The notes under the pieces were generated by a model. That model did no database searches. It worked only from the letters and a program-made list of their open reading frames with translations, and had not been told where the DNA came from. A DNA stretch of 55,161 nucleotides, from the NCBI GenBank assembly GCA_018822665.1, contig JAHJJX010000002.1:1-55161 (forward strand). Direction: 5' to 3'. Origin of the DNA: a bacterium (GTDB lineage Bacteria; Campylobacterota; Campylobacteria; Campylobacterales; Sulfurimonadaceae). The stretch's first letter is position 1; the number at the start of each line of letters is the position of its first letter. A program made the translations under genes and the position numbers. This document shows, one piece after another, positions 33,847 to 44,423 of this stretch.

Positions 33847-34188
33847 CTATGCGTTATTTGAGCGATGCTTCAAACTTCTTTTATACTCTTCATATACTTT
33901 TTTTGGTGTCATGCCATGCTCGTACATTACGAGAACCTCTTTGATAAAATTGATAGGATACTCAACAAAATAACCCTCATCTTTTTTTATAATCTCTCGA
34001 AGCACTTTATACATTCCATTGTATATTTCTTCATCTTCTTGCTTTAAACGATCTAGATTATCTTGTGCCTTTATAAGCAAAGAATCATTAAATTCACCAC
34101 GTTCATGTAATGTCTTTCTTACCTCAACGTAATCTTTAAGACTCTTTTGGTTTACCACATAATCAGTAAAAATATTTATAAGTGTCAT
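33847..34188 (-). CDS. Small soluble protein, unknown
   Basis: The ATG at 34188 follows GGAGGAATGTT, a strong ribosome site, so it is preferred over 34233. The product has 113 residues and is charged and helical (DYVEVRKTLHERGEFNDSLL, RLKQEDEEIYNGMYKVLREI), with no membrane span. No family is recognised. It stands alone between the lipoprotein gene and mutS7. Confidence 0.5.
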   Translation of the reverse strand: MTLINIFTDYVVNQKSLKDYVEVRKTLHERGEFNDSLLIKAQDNLDRLKQEDEEIYNGMYKVLREIIKKDEGYFVEYPINFIKEVLVMYEHGMTPKKVYEEYKRSLKHRSNNA

Positions 34189-34339
34189 AACATTCCTCCA
34201 TATTTGAGCTAAATAATTATATGCCTCAAACATAGCAAAAGTATAGCAAAATTATAAATGGGTTGATTAAAATTAAATTCCAAGATTATTTCAAAGCTTT
34301 CTTTGACAATGCAGTTTATGCCGCGTTATAAGGGCTCTG

Positions 34340-37300
34340 TTACCAATCATCTAAAAGAATCTTTTTCTCAGATTCTTCGGGCTCTTTAAAGTCCACTCTC
34401 TTTTCATTTATTTCAGGTTCTGGCGCTTCAACTTTTTTACTCTTTTTCATCTGCTCTTCAAACTTCAGTTCCAAACCGTTTGAAGTCATCACAAAACCCT
34501 CTACTTTGATTTTTCCATCATGGATTTGTTTGTGATGTTCCTTACACAGCGGAATAAGATTGTGTTTATTATCTTTATGAAAATGCCCGATGAAGCCCGT
34601 TTTATCTGCAAGTGAGCGTTGAGAGATGTGATGCACATCTTCTGCGACAGCTCCGCACATTATGCATTTTGTTACATAAAGCTCTTTGTTGTATTTGCTT
34701 TTCTTTTTCTTTACAAGCAACTCTAGTTCATCAAAATCATTTGCGAGTCTTTTTCGGATTCGGTTTGCCGTTTCTAAAAACTCACTATCCATGTGGAGCG
34801 ACTTTGCAAATTCCAAACCATAAATACTGCTTCCGCTTCCCGCTTGCAAGATTCTGTTAAAAATCAACGCGTCTTTAAGTTCATCATACTCCACACTCAA
34901 ATGCAAATCTACAACATTATCAAGAAGGGTGACCTCCTGCATGGTCGAGAGTTGATGAAGGTGTGTCGCAAATAAAAACAATGAACGGAGTTTAGCCAAC
35001 TTAATGATGGCACTTGCGACTATGGCCACACCTGAGAGGGTTTCTGTTCCGTGACTTATTTCATCTCCCAAGACTAAAGAGCGGACGGTGGCACGGTTGA
35101 AAATATTTTTAAGTTCAAGCATCTCCACCGCAAAGGTTGAAAGCCCTTTTGCCAGATTATCCTTTGAGACGATGCGAGTGAAGAGTGAGTCAAAAAGCGA
35201 AAACTTCATCACAGCCGCACTTACAAAAAAGCCTGATTGCGCCATTAAAGTGGCTATTCCTATGCTTTTCATCAAAGATGATTTTCCGCTAGAGTTGATT
35301 CCATAAAGAAGTACTCCGTTTATATCGTGTCCATCATGTACGGAGACATCCAGCATTACACTCTTTGGATGCGGCAAATCCATATAGTTGCGATTTCCCA
35401 TCACGATGTCGTTTGGAACATAGATGCCGCCTCTCTCCTGCACTTCTATAAGCGGATGACGAAGTTGCATTATCTGCATAAAGTTTTCATCCCGTGCCAC
35501 ATCGACAATCATAGGTCTTGAATGCTTGTACTGCTGAGCCACTTTTGATGAGCTGACACCCACATCCATATCTGCGACATAACTTATAACCCTGTCAAAA
35601 AGCAGGGAATATCTTCTTTCATACACACCTTGAAGAACTACAAATCTCTCCCGTACGAGAGAAACGATTTTTCTGCGGTTTTTCATAATTTTATCTGAAA
35701 GCTCATCCGTCAAGGAAGATGTGATTTTTACATTGTTTGTGAGTTTTTTCACCGTAAACTCGGAACATTCCACATGCCGAGATTCTAAGGTGAAAGAATG
35801 CTTTGAAAATTCACTCTCTATCATGGAAAATCTATTTTTACTCAAGGAGATATAGTATCCCTCTTTTTCCAAAACTCCCAAACTCACCAAATTGCTTGTG
35901 CTACTGGCATTGGAACTTTGCAATACAAATTCTATCTCATTCATAATAGTTCTAAATGTATCGAGCATACGATTGTTTTCATAAACAAGCGTATCAATAG
36001 ACTCATCCACTCCGCACATCAAAAAGTTTTCATCCACGGTTGCATTTGTAAAACGGCGGGAGACGTCGAGGTCGATACTTTTGGAGATATCTCTTAAAAA
36101 CTCATCCACCTCCGACTCATGAAAACCTGTTTTTTGAATCTTATGTTTTTTTACATACGCCATCAACTCTTTTACATTGAGCATCGATTCATATATATGG
36201 TTCATCTCAAAAGGGTGAAGCCTTCCCAAATCAAGACGGCGGGAGAGTCTCTCTAAATCATAAATCCCTCGCATCGTCTCATCAAGATATCTTGTATGGG
36301 AGGAGACTTTTTCTATAAGGTTGTAGCGGCGTTCTATTTCCTCTTTATCGATAATCGGATTAAGAAGTCTTTCTTTTAAAAGCCTTTTGCCTATAGCCGT
36401 TGCACTTTTGTCAAGCATTTTTAAAAGAGTAAACTCTTTTTTATCTTTTGAAATCACACCCATCTGCTCCAGAGCAGAATTTCCAAGATACATAAAACGG
36501 CGATTGTCTATCACTTTTGGAAGGTTCAGTTTTTGAACGATATGGATGTCGTGTTCTATGACAAAATGGATTAAAGTAGCCAAGGATTCCGTAATCATAT
36601 GGCTTCTTTCCAAGTCTAAATGCTCTATGGGCGAGAGAAGAGACTGTATCTGATACACCTCTTTAAAAAGCTTATTCTGAAAATCTATGCGGGGTCTTTC
36701 ATTGTTCACGCTGTAATGATAATGCTCCGCTATTTCAAGATACTGCATCACATGTCTTTGGTTGTCTATCCCTTCCAAAAAAGTAATGAGTACCTCGGAA
36801 GTGCGGTAAACATTTAAGAGATTAAAAATTTCATCAAGCGCATAAGAGGGGTCTTCGCTTGTTCCGTGCGTTTCATACAGCCAGGTTTTTCCTGTTGTGA
36901 CATCAATGGCAGAGTATCCGACACTGTAAATACCTCTGTGTTTATCAAGCAAAAGTGAAACGATATAGTTGTCATCATTATCTATAATATGGTCAAAATT
37001 TGTTCCGGGGGAAACTATTTGTGAAACATAACGGCTGATTTTAGGGGGATTGCCTTTTTGTTTTACGACAATGACGGTATATTTCTGCTCCTGAATCAGA
37101 CGGTTCAGGTATCTCTCAAACGAGACTGCCGGAACACCTGCTAAAAGCGGATTTCTGTCGGAGTTATCAAGGATATTTTTATTTTTTTTAGTGAGTTGAA
37201 TATTTAAAAGTTCAGCTATCTCTTTTGCTTTGCCAATTTGCTCATCATCATTGTTAACCTCATAAACTTCAAAAAAAGTTCCTATCTCTATAAAGACAAC

Positions 37301-37408
37301 CGTGTCATGACCATATTTTTCTTCAAAATATGTTTGCAACTCAAAATATGTTTGAGTCAACAGTTTGTCTTTGTTACCTAATATATAATCTATCTCTGAT
37401 GAACGCAT
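34340..37408 (-). CDS. MutS7-type mismatch protein with C-terminal HNH domain
   Basis: The protein has 1022 residues. The N-terminal mismatch-reading domain has GTFFEVYEV, which keeps the F-x-E mismatch contact. The core and clamp follow, then the ATPase (Walker [14 protein letters not shown], Walker [24 protein letters not shown]). A C-terminal HNH nuclease domain (about 900-960) has [16 protein letters not shown], then [16 protein letters not shown]. This arrangement is MutS7, known in Campylobacterota, some giant viruses and octocoral mitochondria. It may recognise and cut mismatched DNA by itself, without MutL/MutH. It contains CCACATGCC at 35770. Confidence 0.92.
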   Translation of the reverse strand: MRSSEIDYILGNKDKLLTQTYFELQTYFEEKYGHDTVVFIEIGTFFEVYEVNNDDEQIGKAKEIAELLNIQLTKKNKNILDNSDRNPLLAGVPAVSFERYLNRLIQEQKYTVIVVKQKGNPPKISRYVSQIVSPGTNFDHIIDNDDNYIVSLLLDKHRGIYSVGYSAIDVTTGKTWLYETHGTSEDPSYALDEIFNLLNVYRTSEVLITFLEGIDNQRHVMQYLEIAEHYHYSVNNERPRIDFQNKLFKEVYQIQSLLSPIEHLDLERSHMITESLATLIHFVIEHDIHIVQKLNLPKVIDNRRFMYLGNSALEQMGVISKDKKEFTLLKMLDKSATAIGKRLLKERLLNPIIDKEEIERRYNLIEKVSSHTRYLDETMRGIYDLERLSRRLDLGRLHPFEMNHIYESMLNVKELMAYVKKHKIQKTGFHESEVDEFLRDISKSIDLDVSRRFTNATVDENFLMCGVDESIDTLVYENNRMLDTFRTIMNEIEFVLQSSNASSTSNLVSLGVLEKEGYYISLSKNRFSMIESEFSKHSFTLESRHVECSEFTVKKLTNNVKITSSLTDELSDKIMKNRRKIVSLVRERFVVLQGVYERRYSLLFDRVISYVADMDVGVSSSKVAQQYKHSRPMIVDVARDENFMQIMQLRHPLIEVQERGGIYVPNDIVMGNRNYMDLPHPKSVMLDVSVHDGHDINGVLLYGINSSGKSSLMKSIGIATLMAQSGFFVSAAVMKFSLFDSLFTRIVSKDNLAKGLSTFAVEMLELKNIFNRATVRSLVLGDEISHGTETLSGVAIVASAIIKLAKLRSLFLFATHLHQLSTMQEVTLLDNVVDLHLSVEYDELKDALIFNRILQAGSGSSIYGLEFAKSLHMDSEFLETANRIRKRLANDFDELELLVKKKKSKYNKELYVTKCIMCGAVAEDVHHISQRSLADKTGFIGHFHKDNKHNLIPLCKEHHKQIHDGKIKVEGFVMTSNGLELKFEEQMKKSKKVEAPEPEINEKRVDFKEPEESEKKILLDDW

Positions 37409-37612
37409 GAATCACTTTACCCTGATTATTTAGAATGATGATTATAGCATAGATTGAAATTATCTTAAATTACAGAATTAATGTATAGAATTTACATCCA
37501 CAATTAACAATAATTATAATAAATTGATAAAATTTATAAAAAATGTTATTTACCGATTTTTATTCGATACAATTGTGGGGAAAATATCTTTATTATTTAT
37601 AGAGAGGGGAAA

Positions 37613-38392
37613 ATGAAAAAGATAATAACTGTACTCGCTTCATCTCTTTTGGTCTTATCGCTCAATGCATCCCAAGAGGTACAAAATTCACAATTACAAC
37701 AAGAAACATTAAAAAATGAATTTGCGTATATTCAGCCCGTGTCTGTTGAAGAAGCTCCGACACAAGGAGTTCAACCGAAAAATGATGCCGATGGAGATGG
37801 CATCGCAGATGCACAAGATAGATGTCCAAACACTCCACAGGGAGAAAAGGTGGACAAGCTTGGCTGTTTAATTCAAAAAGATTCCGACGGGGACGGTGTG
37901 CCCAATGAAGCAGACAAATGTCCAAATACTCAAAAAAATATAACAGTGGACCAGAATGGATGTGAGACTGATAGTGACAATGACGGTATCGTAGATTCCA
38001 AAGACAAATGCCCCGCTACAAGTAAAGATTTTATGGTGGATGGGTATGGCTGTCCGCAGGCCGCAACACTCAAGGTAAACTTTGCTCCCGGAAAATATGC
38101 GCTTACAGATGAGATTATGGACGAACTCAAAGAATTTGCCATGTTTTTAAAAGAGAACGACGGCTATCAGATTATTCTTTTCGGCTACACGGATAATAGC
38201 GGAGACCCTGCAAAAAACAAAATTCTTTCACAAAATCGTGCAGACTCCATAAAAGAGGCTCTCACCCGTTATGGAATCAACACAACCAGACTCACCGCAA
38301 TCGGAAAAGGCGCACTCAACCCTATTGCAAGCAATGATGATGAAGAAGGTCGTGCCAAAAATCGCCGTATTGAGGTTGAACTGATTCAATAG
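37613..38392 (+). CDS. OmpA-family protein with thrombospondin type 3 repeats
   Basis: The protein has 259 residues with a signal peptide (about 1-19). Three calcium-binding TSP3 repeats (about 57-135: DADGDGIADAQDRCPNTPQG, DSDGDGVPNEADKCP, DSDNDGIVDSKDKCP) link to an OmpA-like peptidoglycan-binding domain (about 145-259: GYTDNSGDPAKNKILSQNRA, ending RAKNRRIEVELIQ). It probably ties the outer membrane to the cell wall. It lies 65 bases before the type I secretion genes on the same strand and may belong to that unit. The ribosome site is GAGAGGGG. Confidence 0.9.
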   Translation: MKKIITVLASSLLVLSLNASQEVQNSQLQQETLKNEFAYIQPVSVEEAPTQGVQPKNDADGDGIADAQDRCPNTPQGEKVDKLGCLIQKDSDGDGVPNEADKCPNTQKNITVDQNGCETDSDNDGIVDSKDKCPATSKDFMVDGYGCPQAATLKVNFAPGKYALTDEIMDELKEFAMFLKENDGYQIILFGYTDNSGDPAKNKILSQNRADSIKEALTRYGINTTRLTAIGKGALNPIASNDDEEGRAKNRRIEVELIQ

Positions 38393-38457
38393 TTTTCAAA
38401 TATGCCGATTTAACGGTGCATTTTTAGTATAATTAAATTTTATATCTGGGAGAAAAA

Positions 38458-40263
38458 ATGAATACAAAAATATTATTAACTTTGTCCTTAGTTACGGCAC
38501 TCAATGCGCAAGACCTCAAAACAACGATAGAGGAAGTTTTATCGACAAATCCAATTATTTTAGAAAGACTTAAAAACTACAATGTTACAAAAGAGGATAT
38601 AACCACGGCAAAAGCCGGATACTATCCAAAATTGGATTTATCTATCGGTGTTGGGCTTGAGCACACTGAAAAAAGCAATACTGCCAACAACGACGGCAAC
38701 TTTGATTATTCCGTGTATCAGAACTCTTTAACATACACTCAAAATATTTTCAAAGGTTGGGAAACCTCCTATCGGGTTGAACAACAAGAAAATATAACTT
38801 TATCCGCCGCTTACAGTTACATCGAAAAGGTAAATGACACCTCTTTTGAAATGGTCAATACATACTTGCAGCTTATGAAAAATCAAGAGCTTCTAGATAC
38901 CGCCAAATCAAACGTTGAAATAAATGAAGAAATTTTTAAAAAAGTACAAAAACTCTATGAGGCGGGACTCACAACACTCTCAGAAGTAAATAAAATCGAG
39001 TCATCCTTAGCCTTGGCACACTCAAATTATGTTGTTCAGGAAAATACCTTACTTGATGTCAAATACAATCTGCAAAGAGTTTTAGGGAGATACTTAGAAC
39101 CCAGAGAAATGGTAAAACCCGTGCTCAACATTACGCTTCCAGAGACCATAGAAGAAGCAGCACAATTTGCTATGCACAACAACCCTTCTCTTTTGGTAAG
39201 CAAATACAGCATAAAACTGGCACAAGCAACCTACAAAGAAAAAAAATCTCCTTTCTACCCGCATCTGGATATTGAAGTCTCACAATCCATGAATAAAAAT
39301 CTGAGTGCCGTTGAAGGAGAAGACAGTCGTTTTAGGGCTATGGCATTTTTAAAATACAATTTTTTCAACGGATTTGCAGATAGTGCAACATTGCAAAAAA
39401 GCATCAGTCGGATTCATCAAGAAGTATATTCTAAAAACTCACTTCGCAGAGATGTGATAGAAGGTCTTCATTTGTCATGGACGGCCAATGAGAAACTGGG
39501 AGAACAACTTGAACACCTCAAAGCATATAAAGATTTTTCTCTTAAAACACTTACTCTGTATTCTAAAGAGTATGATTTAGGTCGTCGTTCATTACTAGAC
39601 CTGCTCTCTGCCCAAAATGATTTTATCGGCTCAAAAACTCAAATAATCAATACAGAATATAGCATGCTCTATGCAAAATACAGAATTCTTGATGCTATGG
39701 GAACCCTCGTATCTACCGTAATCGGAGATACCCAGAGCGTCTATGCAAACGTAGGATTAAAAGGTACGCAAACTCTTAACAACGACTCTCTTCCAATTTC
39801 ATACGACAAAGATAAGGACTTAATTGTTGATGAAGATGATATTTGCAATAATTCTCTCTCGAACGAGATGCGAAATATTTATGGATGCAAGTTCATCTAT
39901 GAAGATACAAAAACAATTGAAAGGTATACCGGCTTCTTGTTCGAAGGGGCGAAGATTACAGAAGATGGTCAAAAGAATTTTGACAATCTCGTTTCTCAAC
40001 TCTCGCCTTATGGTTTTGCAAACTTGATGTTTGATTTACTCGCCAATGCAAGTGAAACGAATATGGCAGAAGAAGATGCCAAACTTCTCTCTCAGACAAG
40101 AGCACAAACTATGAAAGAAAACCTTATGAAAGCCGGTGCTTTGGAAGACAACATTCAAATTCATATTCAGGCAGATACATCACCTTTGTATAGTGATGAA
40201 TTAAGGGATGGGGTAAAACTTAATAATCGTGTAGATATCATTGTTAGAAAAATAAAACTTTAA
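38458..40263 (+). CDS. TolC-family outer-membrane channel fused to an OmpA domain
   Basis: The protein has 601 residues with a signal peptide (about 1-18, SLVTALNA-QD). Residues 20-430 are a TolC / LapE-type outer-membrane efflux protein with two homologous halves (GAGLT-like turns; DLGRRSLLDLLSAQNDFIGS and AKYRILDAMGTLV). A TSP3-like acidic linker (DKDKDLIVDEDDICNN) and an OmpA-like domain (about 480-601; LSQTRAQTMKENLMKAGALE, NNRVDIIVRKI) follow. TolC proteins normally stop after the first part, so the exit channel here may anchor itself to peptidoglycan. It leads a type I secretion set with the next two genes. Confidence 0.88.
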   Translation: MNTKILLTLSLVTALNAQDLKTTIEEVLSTNPIILERLKNYNVTKEDITTAKAGYYPKLDLSIGVGLEHTEKSNTANNDGNFDYSVYQNSLTYTQNIFKGWETSYRVEQQENITLSAAYSYIEKVNDTSFEMVNTYLQLMKNQELLDTAKSNVEINEEIFKKVQKLYEAGLTTLSEVNKIESSLALAHSNYVVQENTLLDVKYNLQRVLGRYLEPREMVKPVLNITLPETIEEAAQFAMHNNPSLLVSKYSIKLAQATYKEKKSPFYPHLDIEVSQSMNKNLSAVEGEDSRFRAMAFLKYNFFNGFADSATLQKSISRIHQEVYSKNSLRRDVIEGLHLSWTANEKLGEQLEHLKAYKDFSLKTLTLYSKEYDLGRRSLLDLLSAQNDFIGSKTQIINTEYSMLYAKYRILDAMGTLVSTVIGDTQSVYANVGLKGTQTLNNDSLPISYDKDKDLIVDEDDICNNSLSNEMRNIYGCKFIYEDTKTIERYTGFLFEGAKITEDGQKNFDNLVSQLSPYGFANLMFDLLANASETNMAEEDAKLLSQTRAQTMKENLMKAGALEDNIQIHIQADTSPLYSDELRDGVKLNNRVDIIVRKIKL

Positions 40264-40272
40264 GGGTTAAAG

Positions 40273-42441
40273 ATGTTCATAACGAGTGCAGACAACTTAA
40301 AAATAGATGCCTTACTTGATTGTTTGGTTCTATTTACAAAACTTTATCATAAACCTTTTTCAGCAGATGCGTTAACTGCCGGACTTCCAATTGAAACGGG
40401 AAAAGATTCGCCTGAATTGTTTTCCATAAATAATGCAAAGGGACTTTTTTCAAGGGCGGCAGAGAGAGCGGGACTTAAATCTTCCCTTATAAAACGACCA
40501 CTTTCCCAAATCTCACCTCTACAACTTCCGATGATTGTTTTACTCTCAAATCAAAGTGCTTGCATACTCGATAGATTCAGCGAGGACAGATCTCAGGTTA
40601 AAATTATCATGCCGGCTGAAGAAGCAATAGAGCAATGGGTAGATATCGAAGTATTGGAAGATGAATACATAGGTTTTGCTTTTATGGTCAAAAAAGCGTT
40701 TGAGTACAATGATGAAAATTCAAGAACCCTTCATTTAACTCAGAAGCACTGGTTTTGGAGCACTATAAAACTCTCCGCAGGAATTTATAAAGATGTTCTT
40801 TATGCATCGCTGCTTATCAATCTTTTTGTTTTGGCAAGTCCGCTTTTTACCATGAATGTTTACGACAGGGTTGTTCCAAATAATGCGATTGAAACGCTTT
40901 GGGTATTTGCAATCGGAGTAGCAATCATCTACATTATAGATACATTTTTAAAATTTACAAGAACATACCTCTTAGAGAGTGCTGCAAAAAAGAGTGATAT
41001 TATTATGTCCTCCATTATTTTTGAAAAAGTACTTGATTTAAAAATGGCCAATCACCCTGCTTCCGTAGGTTCATTCTCAAGTAACCTTAAAGACTTTGAT
41101 TCTATCCGAAGTTTTCTCACAAATGCTACCATGGCGGCCGTTATCGACCTTCCTTTTGCAGTTATATTTTTAATAGTTATCGCATATATAGGGGGAAACA
41201 TTGTTTTAATCCCTATGGCTACCATGCTTTTTATTATTTTATATGCATTTTTTATTAGAAAACCTCTCCGGGCAAGTATTGAAAGCACACATGAGGCCAG
41301 CGCGAAAAAAAGCTCGATTTTAATTGAGACTTTAAATAACATTGAAACATTAAAAACACTTGGAGCACTCAATCAAGTCCAATGGAAATGGGAAGAATCC
41401 ACGGGAGAGATAGCGGGAAAAAGCTTAAAGTCCAGAATGCTTTCTGCTTCTATTCCAAATATAACCCAACTTTTCATCCAGCTTAACACTGTTATGATTA
41501 TTGTTTATGGGGTGTATCTTATCGAGGCCTTTGAATTGTCTATGGGTGGATTGATTGCTATTGTCATCTTAACCGGAAAAACATTGGCACCAATGGGACA
41601 AGTTGCTTCCCTTATGACAAACTATGAAGATACAAAAACATCCTACGAAACCCTTAATGAAATCATTTCTCAACCGAGTGAGCGTCCAAGCGGGAAAAAA
41701 TTTGTTGAAAGACCGGAATTTAGTGGCCATATTGAGTTTGTTGATGTTACTTTTTCTTATCCTAACAATGAAGTTCCTGCTCTTAAAAATGTTTCTTTTG
41801 TCATAAACCCCGGAGAAAGAGTTGCAATAATAGGTCGTATCGGCTCAGGAAAAAGCACTATCCATAAACTTATTTTAGGTCTTTATGAACCTGATTCCGG
41901 TCAAATTCTTATAGATGGCATAGACATCAAACAGATAGACCCTGCTGACTTAAGAAAGCATTTAGGTTATGTTTCACAAGACGTTATGCTCTTTCGCGGG
42001 ACGGTTAAAGATAACATCACCTATCGAGCTTCCCATGCCACGGACGGAGCGATGATACGTGCCGCGCAAATAAGTGGCACGGCTGAATTTATTAAAAAAC
42101 ACCCAAAAGGTTATGAAATGCCTATTGGTGAAAGAGGACAAGGTTTATCCGGAGGACAAAGACAGAGTATCGGTATAGCAAGAGCTTTCTTGCTTAATGC
42201 TCCTATAATGCTGATGGATGAACCGAGTAATGCTATGGACCAAGTTTCTGAATCAAGACTCTTAGATAACTTAGAACAAAGCTTAAAAGGGGTAACTTCG
42301 GTTATTGTAACCCAAAAAATGACTTTACTCAGAATTGTGGATAGAATTATCGTCATGAATGAGGGTAAAATATTTATAGATGCACCAAAAAAAGAAGCAT
42401 TACTACACTTAGGCGGAGGGAAAAAATCTGATGAAAAATAA
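40273..42441 (+). CDS. Type I secretion ABC exporter (LapB-like)
   Basis: The protein has 722 residues. The N-terminal domain (about 1-140) is the C39-peptidase-like domain of adhesin exporters, without an obvious catalytic Cys-His pair. Six transmembrane helices (about 165-440) and an ATPase follow: Walker A GRIGSGKST, LSGGQ signature, Walker B IMLMDEPSNAMDQ. It exports an RTX protein without cutting it, using ATP, with the TolC and HlyD partners at either side. It overlaps the next gene by 11 bases. The adhesin at 45670 is the natural substrate. Confidence 0.94.
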   Translation: MFITSADNLKIDALLDCLVLFTKLYHKPFSADALTAGLPIETGKDSPELFSINNAKGLFSRAAERAGLKSSLIKRPLSQISPLQLPMIVLLSNQSACILDRFSEDRSQVKIIMPAEEAIEQWVDIEVLEDEYIGFAFMVKKAFEYNDENSRTLHLTQKHWFWSTIKLSAGIYKDVLYASLLINLFVLASPLFTMNVYDRVVPNNAIETLWVFAIGVAIIYIIDTFLKFTRTYLLESAAKKSDIIMSSIIFEKVLDLKMANHPASVGSFSSNLKDFDSIRSFLTNATMAAVIDLPFAVIFLIVIAYIGGNIVLIPMATMLFIILYAFFIRKPLRASIESTHEASAKKSSILIETLNNIETLKTLGALNQVQWKWEESTGEIAGKSLKSRMLSASIPNITQLFIQLNTVMIIVYGVYLIEAFELSMGGLIAIVILTGKTLAPMGQVASLMTNYEDTKTSYETLNEIISQPSERPSGKKFVERPEFSGHIEFVDVTFSYPNNEVPALKNVSFVINPGERVAIIGRIGSGKSTIHKLILGLYEPDSGQILIDGIDIKQIDPADLRKHLGYVSQDVMLFRGTVKDNITYRASHATDGAMIRAAQISGTAEFIKKHPKGYEMPIGERGQGLSGGQRQSIGIARAFLLNAPIMLMDEPSNAMDQVSESRLLDNLEQSLKGVTSVIVTQKMTLLRIVDRIIVMNEGKIFIDAPKKEALLHLGGGKKSDEK

Positions 42442-43768
42442 ACAGCCTATAGAGTTTAAAGAAAATGACTATGAGTTTATGAAAAGCCTGAGTGCCGCAA
42501 TTCTTGAAAAAACACCATCCAACACGAGCAGAGTCTTAAAAATATGGCTTTTTACAATTTTTGCTTTTATTGTCTGGGCATCTTTGGCAGAAATAGATGA
42601 GATAACCAGAGGAGACGGTGACGTTATTCCCTACGGACAAAATCAGATTATACAAAACTTAGAGGGCGGTATCGTAGAATCTATCCTTGTTCAAGAGGGG
42701 CAAACAGTTAAAGAAGGAGAGGTGATACTAAAAATCAATAATGCAAAATCCACTTCTACCTCTCGTACTAATGAGATGAAATATCAGGAATTGTCGGCTA
42801 AAAAAATAAGACTTTACGCAGAAGCAAATCAACTTGCGTTTCAAGCAATAAAAACGGATGATTCGGAATTGGCAAAACAAATACAATTAAATAAAAAACT
42901 GTACGATTCAAACAAATTGGAAATGCTTGCAAAAGACAACGCTATCGTAGAACAGATAGAACAAAGAAAACAAGAGTACATAGAAGCTTCTGCAAAAATC
43001 AAATCTTTAGGAAAATCTTTAGAGTATGTAAAAGAAGAAGTAGAGATGACTGCTCCAATGGTTAAAGAGGGTGTAAAATCAAAAGTTGACTTTTTAAAGC
43101 TAAAAAGGGAAGCCAACGGAATAGAAAATGAGATAGAAGGGGTTAAACTTTCATTGCCTCGCTTACAATCTGCAATCGCAGAGTTTAGAAACAAAAGAGT
43201 AGAATCTAAAAGACTTTTTATTAACACTGCAAAAAAAGAGTTAAACGAAGTGAGTGCAGAGATATCAAGACTAGAAGCGCAACAAATCGAATTTACAGAT
43301 CAGGTTGAGCGAACAATGGTGAAATCTCCCGTGCAAGGTATCGTGCAAAAACTTTTTGTTCATACTGTTGGAGGAGTTGTAAAACCTGGTGCGGACTTGG
43401 TAGAAATAGTTCCGACAAACAAAAAACTCTTTTTAGAAATTAAAATCAAACCAAGCGATATAGCTTTCATTCATCCAGGAGCAGAGGCAAAAATCAAAGT
43501 GTCTGCTTATGATTATGCTATTCATGGCGGTCTTATCGGAAGAGTTGTGAATATATCTCCGGACACAATTACGGACAATAAAGAAAATACTTTTTATCTG
43601 ATTCATGTTGAAACTGAAAAAAATTATTTGGGTTCTCCCGAACATCCACTCAATATTATCCCGGGCATGACAGCTTCCGTAGATATTGTGACTGGGAAAA
43701 AAACTGTAATGCAATATATTTTAAAACCGATTTTAAAATCAAAACAGTATGTTTTTTCGGAGAAATAG
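42431..43768 (+). CDS. HlyD-family membrane fusion protein (LapC-like)
   Basis: The protein has 445 residues. It has a short cytoplasmic start, one transmembrane helix (about 37-55, KIWLFTIFAFIVWASLAEID), a lipoyl-like half (QNLEGGIVESILVQEGQTVK), a long coiled coil (about 120-300), the second lipoyl half (VKSPVQGIVQKLFVHTVGGV) and a beta-barrel. It bridges the inner-membrane exporter and the TolC-type channel. It overlaps the exporter gene by 11 bases and is followed directly by the regulator gene. Confidence 0.94.
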   Translation: MKNKQPIEFKENDYEFMKSLSAAILEKTPSNTSRVLKIWLFTIFAFIVWASLAEIDEITRGDGDVIPYGQNQIIQNLEGGIVESILVQEGQTVKEGEVILKINNAKSTSTSRTNEMKYQELSAKKIRLYAEANQLAFQAIKTDDSELAKQIQLNKKLYDSNKLEMLAKDNAIVEQIEQRKQEYIEASAKIKSLGKSLEYVKEEVEMTAPMVKEGVKSKVDFLKLKREANGIENEIEGVKLSLPRLQSAIAEFRNKRVESKRLFINTAKKELNEVSAEISRLEAQQIEFTDQVERTMVKSPVQGIVQKLFVHTVGGVVKPGADLVEIVPTNKKLFLEIKIKPSDIAFIHPGAEAKIKVSAYDYAIHGGLIGRVVNISPDTITDNKENTFYLIHVETEKNYLGSPEHPLNIIPGMTASVDIVTGKKTVMQYILKPILKSKQYVFSEK

Positions 43769-44374
43769 ATGCAAATATTATTTCTTAGTTTAAATATAGA
43801 TACTATCAATGAATGGAAGATGAGACATAAAATCAAATCTTCTATCTCGTATTCTGATATTGATTCATTAAATAATGACATTGAAAAATTTGACGCTTTC
43901 ATATTGATTGCAGATTATGACAGTGTTGCGCCTACGATAAACAAATTAATCTCTTCAAACACCTTGCCTGAAAAAACAATAGTGATGGAGAGGGCACCCG
44001 AAATTGCCACAGGAAAAATGCTTATATCTCATGGTGTCAAAGCCTATGGAAATTCTAGAATGCTTACACACCACTACATGCAAATGCTTCAAGCGGTCAT
44101 AGAGGCAAAAATTTGGACATATCCGGAACTTACAGCTGCCTTAGTTAAAAATACTAAAAAAACATCTCTCAATAATGATGCTCTCAAACTTATAGATAAC
44201 AGACTTACAACAAAAGAAGAAGAGGTCATATACCTCATACTCGATGGTTTTACGAATGATGCCATTGCATCAAAACTCAACATTACCGTAAGAACGGTAA
44301 AAGCACATGTCGGTTCAATTTTCAATAAACTCCACGTAAACGACCGTATCTCTTTGGTTCTTCTTTTAAAATAA
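43769..44374 (+). CDS. LuxR/NarL-type transcriptional regulator with a degenerate receiver
   Basis: The protein has 201 residues. The C-terminal DNA-binding domain (about 140-201) is canonical: LTTKEEEVIYLILDGFTNDA, NITVRTVKAHVGSIFNKLHV. The N-terminal part resembles a receiver fold (FDAFILIADYDSVAPTINKL, KMLISHGVKAYGN) but lacks the early acidic pair, so phosphorylation is uncertain. The gene begins right after the stop of the HlyD gene and is part of the same operon. It may control the adhesin or its exporter. Confidence 0.82.
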   Translation: MQILFLSLNIDTINEWKMRHKIKSSISYSDIDSLNNDIEKFDAFILIADYDSVAPTINKLISSNTLPEKTIVMERAPEIATGKMLISHGVKAYGNSRMLTHHYMQMLQAVIEAKIWTYPELTAALVKNTKKTSLNNDALKLIDNRLTTKEEEVIYLILDGFTNDAIASKLNITVRTVKAHVGSIFNKLHVNDRISLVLLLK

Positions 44375-44385
44375 TTTTTTTTTGA

Positions 44386-44411
44386 AGCCGAATGTTTTAA
44401 TAATTTCGGCT
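44386..44411. terminator. Bidirectional terminator between secretion operon and kinase
   Basis: AGCCGAA (44386-44392) pairs with TTCGGCT (44405-44411). A T-run precedes it on the plus strand. It lies between the convergent stops at 44374 and 44424. Confidence 0.6.
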
Positions 44412-44423
44412 CCTTCTCTCACG

